From: Penium margaritaceum | Taxonomy: Eukaryota > Streptophyta > Zygnematophyceae > Desmidiales > Peniaceae | DNA length: 64,000 bases | Reading direction: 5' to 3' | Assembly: GCA_023375785.1 (NCBI GenBank) | Contig: SZWC01001547.1 | Coordinates: 129,512 to 193,511, forward strand | Part shown: positions 42,789-53,479 of the stretch, piece after piece | Numbering within the stretch: the stretch's first letter is position 1 | Layout: each line of letters opens with the position of its first letter | The notes under the pieces: generated by a model | What the model was told of the DNA's origin: nothing | Databases searched by the model: none | The model's input: only the letters and a program-made list of their open reading frames with translations | Made by a program: the position numbers and the translations under genes

Positions 42789-43228
42789 TACAAAACCTAC
42801 CTGAGACGACGGTCCAGAAAATAGGTTCCGACACAATGGTTCCTGCCAACCGCTCTTGGTATTACAAATAGGAGATGATTTCGCCCTCACAGCCAAGGTT
42901 CCATACTGAGCAGTTCATAGGAATCACTTCGTTGCATCGTGTCCTTAGCACCTGGTCACTTTTACGCAAGGAGCGAACTCATGGGGCTTAGACCAACCAA
43001 TGTTTCTTTAGTGTCTGCCTCTAGTGGAGAATAATGTTAGGAGTGTCAAAGGTAAGAACTGCACTCAATGACAGGCAACTGGAACATTTTTATCTTCCTA
43101 GAGCTTGCCTCTAGCCTATGCGCATAATGGCTCCTAGGATGAGCCACATTGGGGGCAATGTGGATCGCATCTTCTCTTGCCTACATGGCGCTCCCTGTGA
43201 TCACCAAGTAGTGCAAGCCACCAAGAAG
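42789..43228 (-). repeat. Copia-B LTR fragment in A2b' (copy 2 of 18576-19009)
   Basis: Diverged minus-strand B LTR, 3' half, broken at 43228 by an A LTR at the same point as in copy 1. Confidence 0.82.
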
Positions 43229-43586
43229 TGTTGGGAAAGAAGCCATCCGGCTCAGTTTCAGGTCCATAAAAGCAAGTTCCTAGAAACTACCAGATGTGTA
43301 CTTCGATCGTCAAATCGACTTCACCATTGGAAAGATGAGCTGGAAAATCTTTACTATCCAAGTTGGATTGGGAGATATGAATTTTCTAAGTTTTCGAGGT
43401 CATCGACCGCCGATATCTAGGTGACCGTGGTCGATGGTTCCATGCCTTAGCCTGAGAAAAAGAAGGTAGGAGGTCCAGGGTCAAGACCTGATCGGAGAAA
43501 CATCCAAAAAGGTCTCCTTACTTCTTAGGTGATGTGAGATCCTTGTGTGCTAGCAATGGACACATAGCGATTCTCCATTGGATTCT
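43229..43586 (+). repeat. Copia-A LTR 5' half (copy 2 of 19010-19386)
   Basis: Starts TGTTGGGAAAGAAGCC and ends ATTGGATTCT at the B2 LTR. A ~20-bp deletion near 43350 distinguishes it from copy 1. Confidence 0.85.
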
Positions 43587-44357
43587 TGTCAACCTGTCTG
43601 ACATGACGGTCTAGAAAACGGGTTTCGACACAATGGTTCCCGCCGACCGCTCTTGGTATTGCAACCAAGAGATAATGACACCCTCATAGCCAACGTTCCC
43701 CACTAAGCACTTCATAGGAATCACTTGCTTGCACTATGTCCTTAGCACCAAGTCACATTCCCGCAAGGAGCGAATTCCTCGGGCTTAGACCAACCAATGC
43801 TCCTTTAGTGTCTGCCTCTCGTGAACAACTCTGTGAGGAGTCTCAAAGGTAAGAACTGTACTCAATGATAGGCAACTCACAGGTTCTTATAGTCCTAGAG
43901 CCAGCCTCTAGCCTAGGCGCGTAGTGGCTCCTTGGATGAGCTACTTTGGGGGCAATCTGGATTGCGTTATCCCCCTTGCCTACATGGCGCTCCTTGTGAC
44001 CGCCAAGTGGCGCCAGCCACCAGGATGGACCTTGGAATATTCTGAGATGTTTCTTAGAGCTTTCCTGTCCCCCTTTTGGTCACAAAGAAAATTAGTCACT
44101 GGGCTCGGATTTGACCCAGTGACCTCTCGCTTCAGAGTGTAAGTTTTGAACGTCTAAGCCACAAGGAGTTGTCCTAGGTAGTGTTTGCTAGCTATACTTT
44201 CCAGATTTGACCAAGGGAACTTGTACCAAAGGAGCAGTGCATGCCTTGTCTATCTGGACCCCACTAAGGGGACTTACTCCAAGAGCGCAGTGCATGCCTA
44301 GTCTGTCCTGTGCTTGTCCAAGTACCAGCCATGGACAAGGAGCATGTCAGGTCAACA
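43587..44357 (-). repeat. Copia-B 3' LTR of B2 (771 bp, complete)
   Basis: Plus text starts TGTCAACCTGTCTGACATG and ends CAGGTCAACA; on the minus strand TGTTGACCTG...CAGGTTGACA. The termini are imperfect inverted repeats. The pentamer ATTCT precedes it. Confidence 0.92.
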
Positions 44358-47300
44358 AACTCTCCCTTGCACCTTTGTCCATTAGCTGTGAGATTTCTCT
44401 TCTCTCTACCAGTCTCGGCCTCAGTCTTCGTCCGCTGCGTTGACCATACCGATGCCTGGAGTACCTACAAAGTGCAATTCGCTATCCAGCACCTTTGTCA
44501 TGGAATCTGCAAGCATCTTCCAGGTCTCCATGTATTCCTGGTCCACGATCTTCTTTGCGACCAGGTCGCGTGAGAAGTGGTACCTGATGTCGATGTACTT
44601 GGTCCATGGGGAGATGACATCATCTTGTGCCATTTTCATGGCGCTCTTATTGTCGATGGGGACCTCTGTTGCCTCTGTTTGTGGTTATTTCATCTCGGCA
44701 AGCAAACTGCGTAGCCATTGTATCTCCTTGCATGTTTCTGACAGAGCGATGTACTCTGCCTCAACAGTACAGAGGGAGACAGAGTCTTACTTTCTGCTTG
44801 CCCAAGAGACTACACCACCGGTGAAGAGGGACAGAAAGCCCGAGGTGAGATTTCTGTCCCCAATTCTTCCTTCTTAGTGAACGTTTGTGTAGCACACCAG
44901 GCGTAGCGGGTCCGATCCTTCTTGGCATCCAAAATGGAGTCCCATGTGTCGAGATTTTTGTAGATAGGGCATGATGCGCTTGAGTGCTCGCCAGTGCCGT
45001 GGCCCTAGATTGTCCACAAACCTGCTCACTTGTTCCGCAGTAGAGTAAATCTTAGGGTGTGTTCCTACCATGGCATACATGGGGCTGCCAACTGCAGACT
45101 GGTAGGGAATGTTCTCCATCTCACGTTGTTCTGCTTCCGTGTTGGGGCTCATGGAGGAGAGCTTGATGTCTGTTGTCATGGGTGTGTTGATGGGCTTGTA
45201 GTTCTCCATGTTGTAGCACTTGAGGACCTCCATGATGTACTTGGTCTGGTTGGGCTCGATGGTGCCTGTTGGTCAATTGTGGTGGACGACTATCTCGAGG
45301 TCGAACTCGAGCGGACCCATGTCCTTCATCTTCAACCTGTTGCTGAGATCTGTCTTTAGCTTGTTCAACTGATTGACCGATGACGAGCAGATGATAAGGT
45401 CATCCACATATAGTGCAACCAGCGTCAAGTCTTGCTCAACCTCCCTTACATGGACATTAGGCTCATTGTGGCAGTGCGTGAAGGTGAGCCCGGCCACGAA
45501 GCCGTCCATCTCCTTGTACCACATCCTGAGGGCCTGTTTCAGCCCATATAGTGCTTTGACCAGTTTCCAAACCTTGCCCTCTAGAGCTTTCAATCCCTTG
45601 GGCACTTTCATCAGCCCTTCTTTGTCTAGCTTCCCGCGAAGGAAATCTGTCTTGACATCCATCTGGTGGACCTTTGTATCTTTTATAGAAACGATGCCCA
45701 ACATCGATCTGATGTAGGCAAAGGTGTCGACAGGCGCGAAGGTCTCCTATTCTGAGCCTGCATATCGGGAAACCCCTTTGCCACAACTCTTGCCTTGTAC
45801 TTGTCCATAGTACCATCTTGCTTGAACGTTGTCTAGAGTACCCACTTTGACTCCACCACGTGCGTGTTTGGGGGCCTGTCCACCAGAACCCATGTTCCGT
45901 TCTCTTCAAAGGATGCAAGTTCGCTATCCATGGCCTCCTTCCACTTGGCCGCATCTGGCATGTTCATAGCCACCGTTACGGTCACAGGCTCTTCCTAACC
46001 ATGCATGACCACCTGAGTCTGGTCCATTCCGTAATCTCAGCATCGTACTTGGCCGAATGTTTCTTCTGGAGCGTACTACACCGGAGTGTTGCCGGTGGTG
46101 GTTCAAGGCTGAGTTGCTTCTAGTGCTCCTGTGCTGCCAGTGATGCGCTATGTGAGGAAGAGACACCGACCTCGGAGTTTGATATAGAGGCCTCGGATGA
46201 CTCAAACTCAGTTTCAGAGTCTGTCGTTGTATCTGCCTCCACAGCCACTCTCCTTGCAGCACCATCCTTCACTGGTACCATCTGCTAGTTTTCTGGTGCC
46301 TGATCACCTGACTCGAACAACACAACCCTCTCTCTTGATTTCGAAGCATGAACAGGGTCCAGCAACTCTCATTTGCCAAACGTTCTTTCATCAAACTCAA
46401 CATCTTGGCCCTTGATGAGCTTTCCAGCCGCTTGGTCCCATAGCCTGTACCCTTTCTGTGTAGTGTCGTATCAAACCATTACACACTTACGAGCGCCTGT
46501 ATCCAGCTTGCCATTTCCTTCTCCTGCTTGAGCCTTTGCCCATGCACTACAGCCGAAGATCCTCAAGTATGAGGCATTTGGCCTTTTTCCTAACTAAGCT
46601 TCCTGTGGCGTCCTAAGCTGCTTCTCTTGCTGCTTCTTACCACGCCTTCCAAGCGCGGGTGCCGGAGTGAGATTCATAAGGTAGCAAGCAGTTATTGCAA
46701 CTTCAGCTTAGAAGCAAGTGGGGAGTTTGGCATTAAAGAACATGCTTCGTGTCATGCCGAGGATAGTCTGGTTGATCTGTTTGGCAATTCCATTACTTTG
46801 GAAGTATAAGGCGTGCTGGTCTGGTGGTTGATGCCATGTTGGCTCAATCAGCCTTTGCACGCCTCGTACTCACCACCATTGTCCATGCGCAGTGCTTTGA
46901 CCTTCTTGCTTGTCTGCCGCTCTACCATCGAGACAAACTCTTGTAGCTTTTCCTTGACCTCTCCGTTTGTCTTAAGGAAGTAGATCCACATATTGCGACT
47001 GTGGTCATCAATCAAGGTGAAGAGATACTTGCTGCCGCCGTTCGGAGGGGTGCATAATGGTCCGCATACATCAAAGTGAATCAGGTCCAAGATTGCTACC
47101 GCACGTTGTCCATTACGCTCAAAGGGCTTTCTCTTTGCCTTCCTTTGGAAGCATGGCTCACACAGCTTCTTGCACTTTCCCTCATCCTTTGCCTTGCATC
47201 CCTCCATCTCATGAACTACTTTGTGCTGCTGCATAGCTTGCAATGTGCTGTCGGCCACATGGCCAAACCGCTTGTGCCACATCTCAGCATCTGGGTCGGT

Positions 47301-47835
47301 GGAGTTGGCCGCCATGGTGATAGCTTGCGGTGCAACATAGGCTTTGGAGACTTGGACTCTTCAACTCCCGCATATCCCTCATTTGTATTCTCAAGGGGTT
47401 ATGTGTGCAGCACGTTGAGCCCATCAACTCTTGGGACTTGTGCGACAATACTCTCCTTGGGATAGGAGATCTTGATGTCTTTGTTCTTGAGAATCACGGC
47501 CTCCTCCTGTGTGAAGATGACCGTCATGTCGTGGTCTGTTATTTTGGACACTGACAAGAGGTTTGCTGTAAAAGATGGCATGTAGACAACCTTCTGCAGC
47601 TTCTAATCTTCTTCAGCACTGTTCACGTTGATGGTGATCAACTTATCTCCCTCGCCTTACGCATGGACAAGGCTGCCGTTGGCACACTTGAAGCGACATT
47701 CAGTATCCCCAATGGAGATGAACCGATCCTTCTCCCTTGAAGAGTGGTGGTTCTTGCCAGAATCGAGCCCATAGCCTCCACGCTTGAGCAGTGCCGCGTC
47801 CTTGGTTGCCGGCAAGCTCTCAGCCATCATGTTCA
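44358..47835 (-). pseudogene. pol of B2, broken
   Basis: Minus-strand order: protease region (SFTANLLSVSKITDHDMT, about 47581-47399), pre-integrase and integrase core (47315-46848: AEMWHKRFGH, IHFDVCGP, LIDDHSRNMWIYFLKTNG, MDNGGEYEACKG), with Lys at the Glu position (GIAKQINQT, about 46775-46795), linker, RT (45704-45273: VHQMDVKTDFLRGKLDKE, ALYGLKQALRMWYKEMDG, ALYVDDLII), and RNase H to about 44421. The purine-rich GGTGCAAGGGAGAGTT precedes the LTR. Frameshifts lie near 47335, 46300, 45770, 45270 and 44870. Confidence 0.9.
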
Positions 47836-48185
47836 TCAACTCCTTATCCTTTCCTTTGCCCTCATATATACCACCATGATCTCTATCTTCCTTCTTGGCA
47901 GCCCTTCACTCCCGTGCCCAATGCCTAGGCTTGCCACAGTTATGGCACTTCCCAGGACGCTTAGAAATCTTTCCACCGCCTTCATTGCCTTTTCCTCCAC
48001 CGCCACCGCTTCTACTGCTTTGTTCCGCACGTACTTGGTCACCGCCCCATACGTCAAATCCTCCTCCTTCCAACCGCCAAAGACGGTGATCAGAGACCCC
48101 ACCTTTCAGGTATCACCATGAGGAGGATCATGGCCTGCATGTTGGTGTTGATTTCCCAGTTCATTTGGGTCACTTGCTGCAGTAG
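47836..48185 (-). pseudogene. gag of B2, C-terminal part
   Basis: Includes the zinc-knuckle region (about 47925-47950, CHNCGKPRHWARE with a stop in place of the last Cys) and LITVFGGWKEEDLTYGAV. About 100 bp between these parts are missing compared with B0 and B1 (near 48015). A6 interrupts it at 48186. Confidence 0.86.
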
Positions 48186-48923
48186 TGTTGGAAAAGGAGC
48201 AATCTGGCTCAGTTTCAGGTCCATAGGAGCAAGTTCCAGGAAAGTACAAGATGCCTACTCCGATTGTCAATCCGTCTTCATCATTGGAAAGATCAGGTGG
48301 CAAAATGACTACGGTCCAAGTGTGAGGCCGGTCCAACAGTCGGATTGGGAGAAATGAATTTTTGAAGTTTTCGGGGTCATCGACTGCCGATATCCAGGTG
48401 ACCATGGGCGATAGCTCCATGCCTTAGCCTGAGGTGAGGAAAAGGCAAGAGGTCCACGGTCAAGACCTGATGGGACAAATATCCAAAAAGGTCCTTGGTC
48501 TTAGGATTTCCTTCTCAGAGTGTGCTGACTAGGATAAAGGTACCTTTCTTTACTTTTTAGGTGAGGTGAGATCCTTGTGTGCTAGCCATGGACACATGGC
48601 AATTCTCCATGGGATTGTGGCTGATGTGACCACTAAGAGTGTGCCATGAGAGCGATTTCTAGCTCTCTAGGTCATGTCTGAGTGGTCAGCCTGATTGCTA
48701 GGCTGATTTCCTCCCTTGTGTGAGATTATGCACTATAGTTTGTGAGCCTTAGCCTAAGCGGCTAAGTGGTGTGGCTTATGAGAGAGTTAGGTTGCCCAAG
48801 CTCTAGCTCTATATGTACTCCATCATTTTATGTGATTCAATAACCATTCTTCAGCACAAGTGATGCCCTTCCAGTCCCACATGCTCGCTGCTCCAAAGCT
48901 CCCTCTCTCCTCTAGATCCAACA
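48186..48923 (+). repeat. Copia-A 5' LTR of A6 (738 bp)
   Basis: Starts TGTTGGAAAAGGAGC, ends TAGATCCAACA. It lacks the 58-bp deletion of the A4 5' LTR, so that deletion arose after the duplication or in copy 1 only. Confidence 0.92.
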
Positions 48924-49049
48924 TTTGGTATCAGAGCTAAGTTCTGCCACTTTCAGCCAATATAGGCCGTCACTTTGAGAGCGACAGGTTGGGGTAAAAC
49001 CTTCACCAGTTTTCAAGATCGAACATTGGATCTTCAAGTTCAAGAGACA

Positions 49050-49505
49050 ATCCTGTGGAAGACACACGCTTCATCCTCCTCTTGCTGAGGGGACTCCCTA
49101 CAAGCTATGACACGGTGCGAGAGAAAATTGAGTGCCAGCCGACTCTCGACGTCGACTTCATCTACACGCACCTGGTGCAGGGAGAACTGCGTCGCAATGC
49201 CACAAAGTCCAATGGCGGTAGTAGCAGCAATGAAGCAGCTTTCATGGCCATGGGCTCACGCAATGAACAGCAGTAGGAGACTGGGTAGCAGAGAGGCAAG
49301 AAGAAGGGCAAGTGCCAATATTGCCAGAAAGAGGGGCACTACAAGAAAGAGTGCTTCAAGTTCAAGAGGGACCAGAGGGAGCAGCAGCAACAGTAGCAAA
49401 AGCAATAATCTCCACAGTAACAACAGTAGCAGTCACAGCAACGTCAGCAACAGCAGCAGCATCAGCAGCAGAACCACACCGGTGTGCGTCATTTTGGCAA
49501 CATGA
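49050..49505 (+). pseudogene. gag of A6, N-terminal half deleted
   Basis: Same leader-to-gag junction as A4 (CAAGTTCAAGAGACAA then Gag text near 49050). The remaining part is open for 73 codons (LLLLRGLPTSYDTVREKIECQ), then a TAG. The zinc knuckle near 49314-49355 is complete (CQYCQKEGHYKKEC). A Gln/Ser-rich tail with TAG and TAA codons leads into the protease. Confidence 0.87.
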
Positions 49506-52500
49506 ACGTCGCCAAGGAGGTGTACGACCGCCTCTTCATGGCGAAGTCTGACATGTCGCAGAAGGAGAAGGCGGATCTGGCGTAGTACAAGGACTCTCGG
49601 TGTACCAAGAGCCTGATGCACCACAAGGAATGATTTATGCAGCTGCTCTCCATTCCTCCCCGTCTGATTGGTTTGGGTGATGATCAGGTGGTGTATGCTG
49701 AGAGGATTCGGATTGTGGAGATGTGGTTGGAGACCCTGCGTGGCATTGAAGTGGGAGTATTCCATGGCGTGCTGTATGTGCTTGATGCTGTGTTCAATCT
49801 TCTCTTAGTGTCCTCTCTCACCAACAGAGGACTGCGCGTCGTCTTTGACGATGACTATGGCTACATCCGCGACAAGGAAACAGGAGAGAAGTTGGCCAGG
49901 TCAGTGGAAAGTGATATGTACCGCCTGCTAGGTGCGACCAAGATCCCGCGCGAGGAAAGCCTTGGAGTAGTGGTACAAGCCACAGATGGCAAAATCTGGC
50001 ATGCGCGCTAAGGCCACACCGACATGTGCGCCTTACAGCAATTTCAAACGAAGTAGATGGTACGTGACTTGCCCACCATCTCTAACTTTGAGCAACAGTT
50101 TTGCATCGGCTGTTTGAGGGGAAGCAGCATCGCGAGGCGTTCTCTGGAGCAGGAGAGCGCGTGAAAGAGGTGCTGGAGCTGATTGACTCCGACTTGTGTG
50201 GTCTGATGCAGACCCAGAGCTTTGGAGGCTCTAGGTATTTTCTCACCTTCATTGATGATTTCAACCGTTACACTGCTGTGTACTTGGTTTCCTTGAAGGA
50301 CGAGTGCTTTGACATGTTCAAGGAGTTCAATGCCATGGTGGAGAACCAGGCTGGTAAGAAAATCAAGGCGTTGCGTAGCGACCCCAGGGAGAGTACCTGA
50401 GCAAGGAGTTCCAAGACTATCTCATAACAGCAGGCAGTAAGGCGCAGCACATCGCGCCACACTTGCCGCAGCAGAACAGCGTAGCAAAAAGCGCCAACCG
50501 CACCATCATTGAGTCGGCGCGCTCCATGCTGCACGCGGCTCGGCTCACCTACGACGTTTTGGCGGAAGCAGTAAGCACTTTGGTGTACATCAAGAACCGC
50601 AGTCCAATCAAGACCCTGGAGCACATGACGCCGTACAAGGCGTGGTTCGGCAAGAAGCCGAGCATGGGTCATCTTCGCACGTTCGGCAGCTTGGCGCACA
50701 TGCACGTGCCAAAGGAGAAGCGGCAAAAGTGGGACGCAAAGAGCGCGCAGATATTGATGATTGGCTACGACGTGGCATGTAAGGTGTATCATCTCTACGA
50801 GAGCGATATAGGCCACGTCATCATCTCCAGGGATGTCGTCTTCAACGAGAGCAACTTCATCGGCACCAACATTGTCTGTCAAGAGGCACCAGAAACAGCA
50901 GCTGACGAGGTAGTGGAAGCAGATATCCTTCCTGACCCAGTCTATCCTGATCCTTCCTCCACTATGAGAGTGGGAGAACCAGTCTACTCTCCCATGTCCC
51001 ATGCAACAGATTCAGCGGCCTCATCGGCAGAAGCAGAGGAAGAAGATGCACCACCATGAGCAGGAGCAGTTGTGCCGGCAGCATCCCGTTAGTCGCTTGC
51101 TAACGCTCCCGTTCCAGGTCCAAGGTACCCTCTCAAGGTGCGCTACAAGCCTGGTGAGCGCGGGCATTTCTCGATGCTCTAGAAACCAGACCAGATGAAC
51201 GTCGCAGTTGCAGCAGACTCAGATGAGCCGACGTCGTACAAGGAGGCCATGGGTGTTCCAGATGCAGCAGATTGGGCGCAAGCTGTGTAGTAGGAGATAC
51301 AATCGTAGTTGGATAACGATATGTGGGAGCTAACTCAGCGTCCACCTGGAGATAAGGTGATCAAGTGCCAGTGGGTGTTCAAGAAGAAGCGAGGAGCAGA
51401 TGGCAACCTGCAAAAGTACAAGACAAGGCTGGTCGCCAAGGGCTACTCGCAACAGGAAGGCATCGACCACACGGAAACCTTTGCTCCTGTTGCAAAGTTT
51501 GCCTCTATGCGTACGCTCTTTCCTATGCAGCAATAGAGGACTTTGAGGTCCACCACATGGACGTCAAGACGGCGTTCCTGAACGGTGACCCAAAGGAGGA
51601 GATTTACATGGAGTGGCTGGAGGGGTTCGTCATGGATGGCCAGGAGCACCTGGTTTGCAAGCTGCAAAAGTCGTTGTACGGCATCAAGCAAGCATCGCGT
51701 GCTTGGAACCAGAAGTTGGATGCGGTGTTGCAGTGCATGGGGTTTGAGCGCTGTGAGTAAGACTACAGCGTCTATCGATAGAAGCATGGTCATGAGGTGC
51801 TCATCATCATCGTCTATGTGGATGACATGCTCCTCCTTTCCAACAACATGTCTGCACTGCAGGAGTTCATGGAGGCCATGCAGGAGCGCTTCAAGATATC
51901 TGATCTCGGGGAGGTATCATACTTCCTCGGTATCTAGATCACGTGTGACCGCATATCACGCTCTCTTTCGTTGTACCAGAGCCGCTACATCAAGGATGTC
52001 TTGCAACAGTTCAGCATGGCAGAGGCAAAACCCATCGGCACGTCGCTGGAGTTGCGGCAGTACCTCGTGAGCTATAATCGAGAAGCAAATGCAGTTGTGC
52101 GGTAGAAGTACCAAAAGCCATCAGCACCCTCATGTACCTGATGGTGGTAACCGGGCCGGACCTCGCACAAGCTGTTAGCGCCGTGAGCCAGCATATGGCC
52201 AATCCAGGACCTAAGAACCAGAAGGTAGTGAAGCGGATCTTCCGCTACCTTGCTAGAACCATCAACATCGGCATCACCTACAACGGCAACGACGACAACA
52301 TCATCGGCTACACGGACGCAGATTGGGCTTCAAATCCTGAGGACCGTAAGTCCATCTCTGGACATATACTCCTCATGAATGGTGGGGCCATCAGCTGGTG
52401 CAGCAAGCGACAGGTGGTCGTGGCCACCTCAAGAAAGGAAGCAGAGTACGTCTCTCTCAGCTTTGGAGCCAAGGAAGAAGTTTGGCTTCAGCATCTCATG

Positions 52501-52780
52501 GCAAAGATGAGTGGCAGTGCACCAGTTCCAGTTCCTATGCGCGTTGACAACCAGAGTGCAATCGCACTCGCCAAGAACCTTGAGCACCATGCACGCACGA
52601 AGCACATTGACATCACATATCACTTCATCAGGCACATGGTGCAGGATGGTGCTTTCAAGCTGGAGTTTACTCCAACCAGCTAGCAGGCCGCTGATTTCTG
52701 CACGAAGACCGTGACCCCTGAGAAGTAGCAGTTCTGCATGAAGGCATGTGGACTGAGCCCACTCAGACTGTGGCAAAGTG
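49506..52780 (+). pseudogene. pol of A6 (PR-INT-RT-RH), broken
   Basis: Protease 49637-50011 (FHGVLYVLDAVFNLLLVSSL); pre-integrase and integrase core 50101-50400 (SDLCGLMQT, FIDDFNRYT); integrase C-part and linker 50463-51059, with Lys for Glu (NSVAKSANRT); RT 51309-51760 with VHHMDVKTAFLNGDPKEE, and IIIVYVDDML near 51815; RNase H 52132-52683 in one 183-codon frame. A TAG at 51306-51308 matches A4's TAG at 32933; the other A4 TAGs are not shared. Confidence 0.9.
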
Positions 52781-52786
52781 GGAGAT

Positions 52787-53450
52787 TGATGGAAAAGGAG
52801 CCATGTGGCTCAGTTTTAGGTCCACATGAGCAAGTTCCAGGAAAGTACCTGATGCCTACTCGGATCGTCCATCTGACTTCACCATTGGAAAGATCTGGTG
52901 GCAAAATGTCTAGGGTCCAGGTTTGAGGCCGATCCAAAGGTCGGATCGAGAGATATGAATTTTCAAAGTTTTCGGGGTCATCGACTGCCGATATCTAGGT
53001 GAGCATGGGCGATGGCTCCATGCCTTAGCCTGAGAAAAGAAAAAGACAAGAGGTCCACGGTCAAGACCTGATGGGACAAATATCCAAAAAGGTCCTTGTT
53101 GGATCTGGAGGAGAGAGGGAGCTCTTGCCTCTCTCCACCAAGGACCTTTCTGGATATTTCTCCCATCAGGTCTTGACCCTCGACCTCTTGCGTTTTTCTC
53201 TTCTCTGGCTTAGGTACGGAGCCATCGCCCATGGTCACCCAGATATCGGCGGTCGATGACCCCGAAAACTTCAAAAATTCATATCTCCCAATCGAACTGT
53301 TGGATCGGCCTCAAACTTTGACCGTAGACATTTTCCCACCTGATCTTTCTAATGTCAAAATCGGATTGACGATCGGACTAGGTATCTGCTGCTGTCCTTG
53401 AACATGCTCCTGTGGACCTAAAATTGAGCCAGATTGCTCTTTTTCCAAGA
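52787..53450. repeat. Foldback of two A LTR halves (A6 3' LTR and A7 LTR)
   Basis: 52787-53096 is the 5' part of an LTR in plus orientation; 53140-53450 is the same part in minus orientation. The ~43-bp spacer (53097-53139) is the other LTR terminus (TTGGATCTGGAGGAGAG) plus a short tail. The arms are reverse complements with mismatches. Confidence 0.85.
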
Positions 53451-53479
53451 ATCTTCCACTTTGCTACTGTCAGAGTGGG

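Larger units (their letters stand above)
43587..48185 (-). mobile_element. Copia-B copy B2 (-), cut by A6
   Basis: Minus strand: gag C-terminal part, protease, integrase, RT, RNase H, polypurine tract and complete 3' LTR (43587-44357). The 5' LTR, leader and gag N-terminus, which should follow A6, are not found; a rearrangement begins inside the A6 3' LTR. It is the duplicate of B1. Confidence 0.9.
42068..53096 (+). repeat. Segmental duplication, copy 2 (lacks A3)
   Basis: Same succession of fragments and junctions as 17862-35146: A pol cut by B LTR, B LTR cut by A LTR, A LTR cut by B2 with pentamer ATTCT, B2 gag cut by A6 at the same base as A4. It retains the full B 3' LTR and RNase H end that copy 1 has lost. 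Confidence 0.85.
48186..53096 (+). mobile_element. Copia-A copy A6 (+), inserted in B2 gag, 3' LTR cut
   Basis: Plus strand: 5' LTR 48186-48923, PBS 48926-48938 (TGGTATCAGAGCT), shortened leader and gag, pol, polypurine tract (AAAGTGGGAGATTG, 52776-52789) and the first 310 bp of the 3' LTR. The insertion point in the B gag and the internal gag deletion equal those of A4. The 3' LTR ends in an inverted-repeat junction with A7. Confidence 0.92.
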
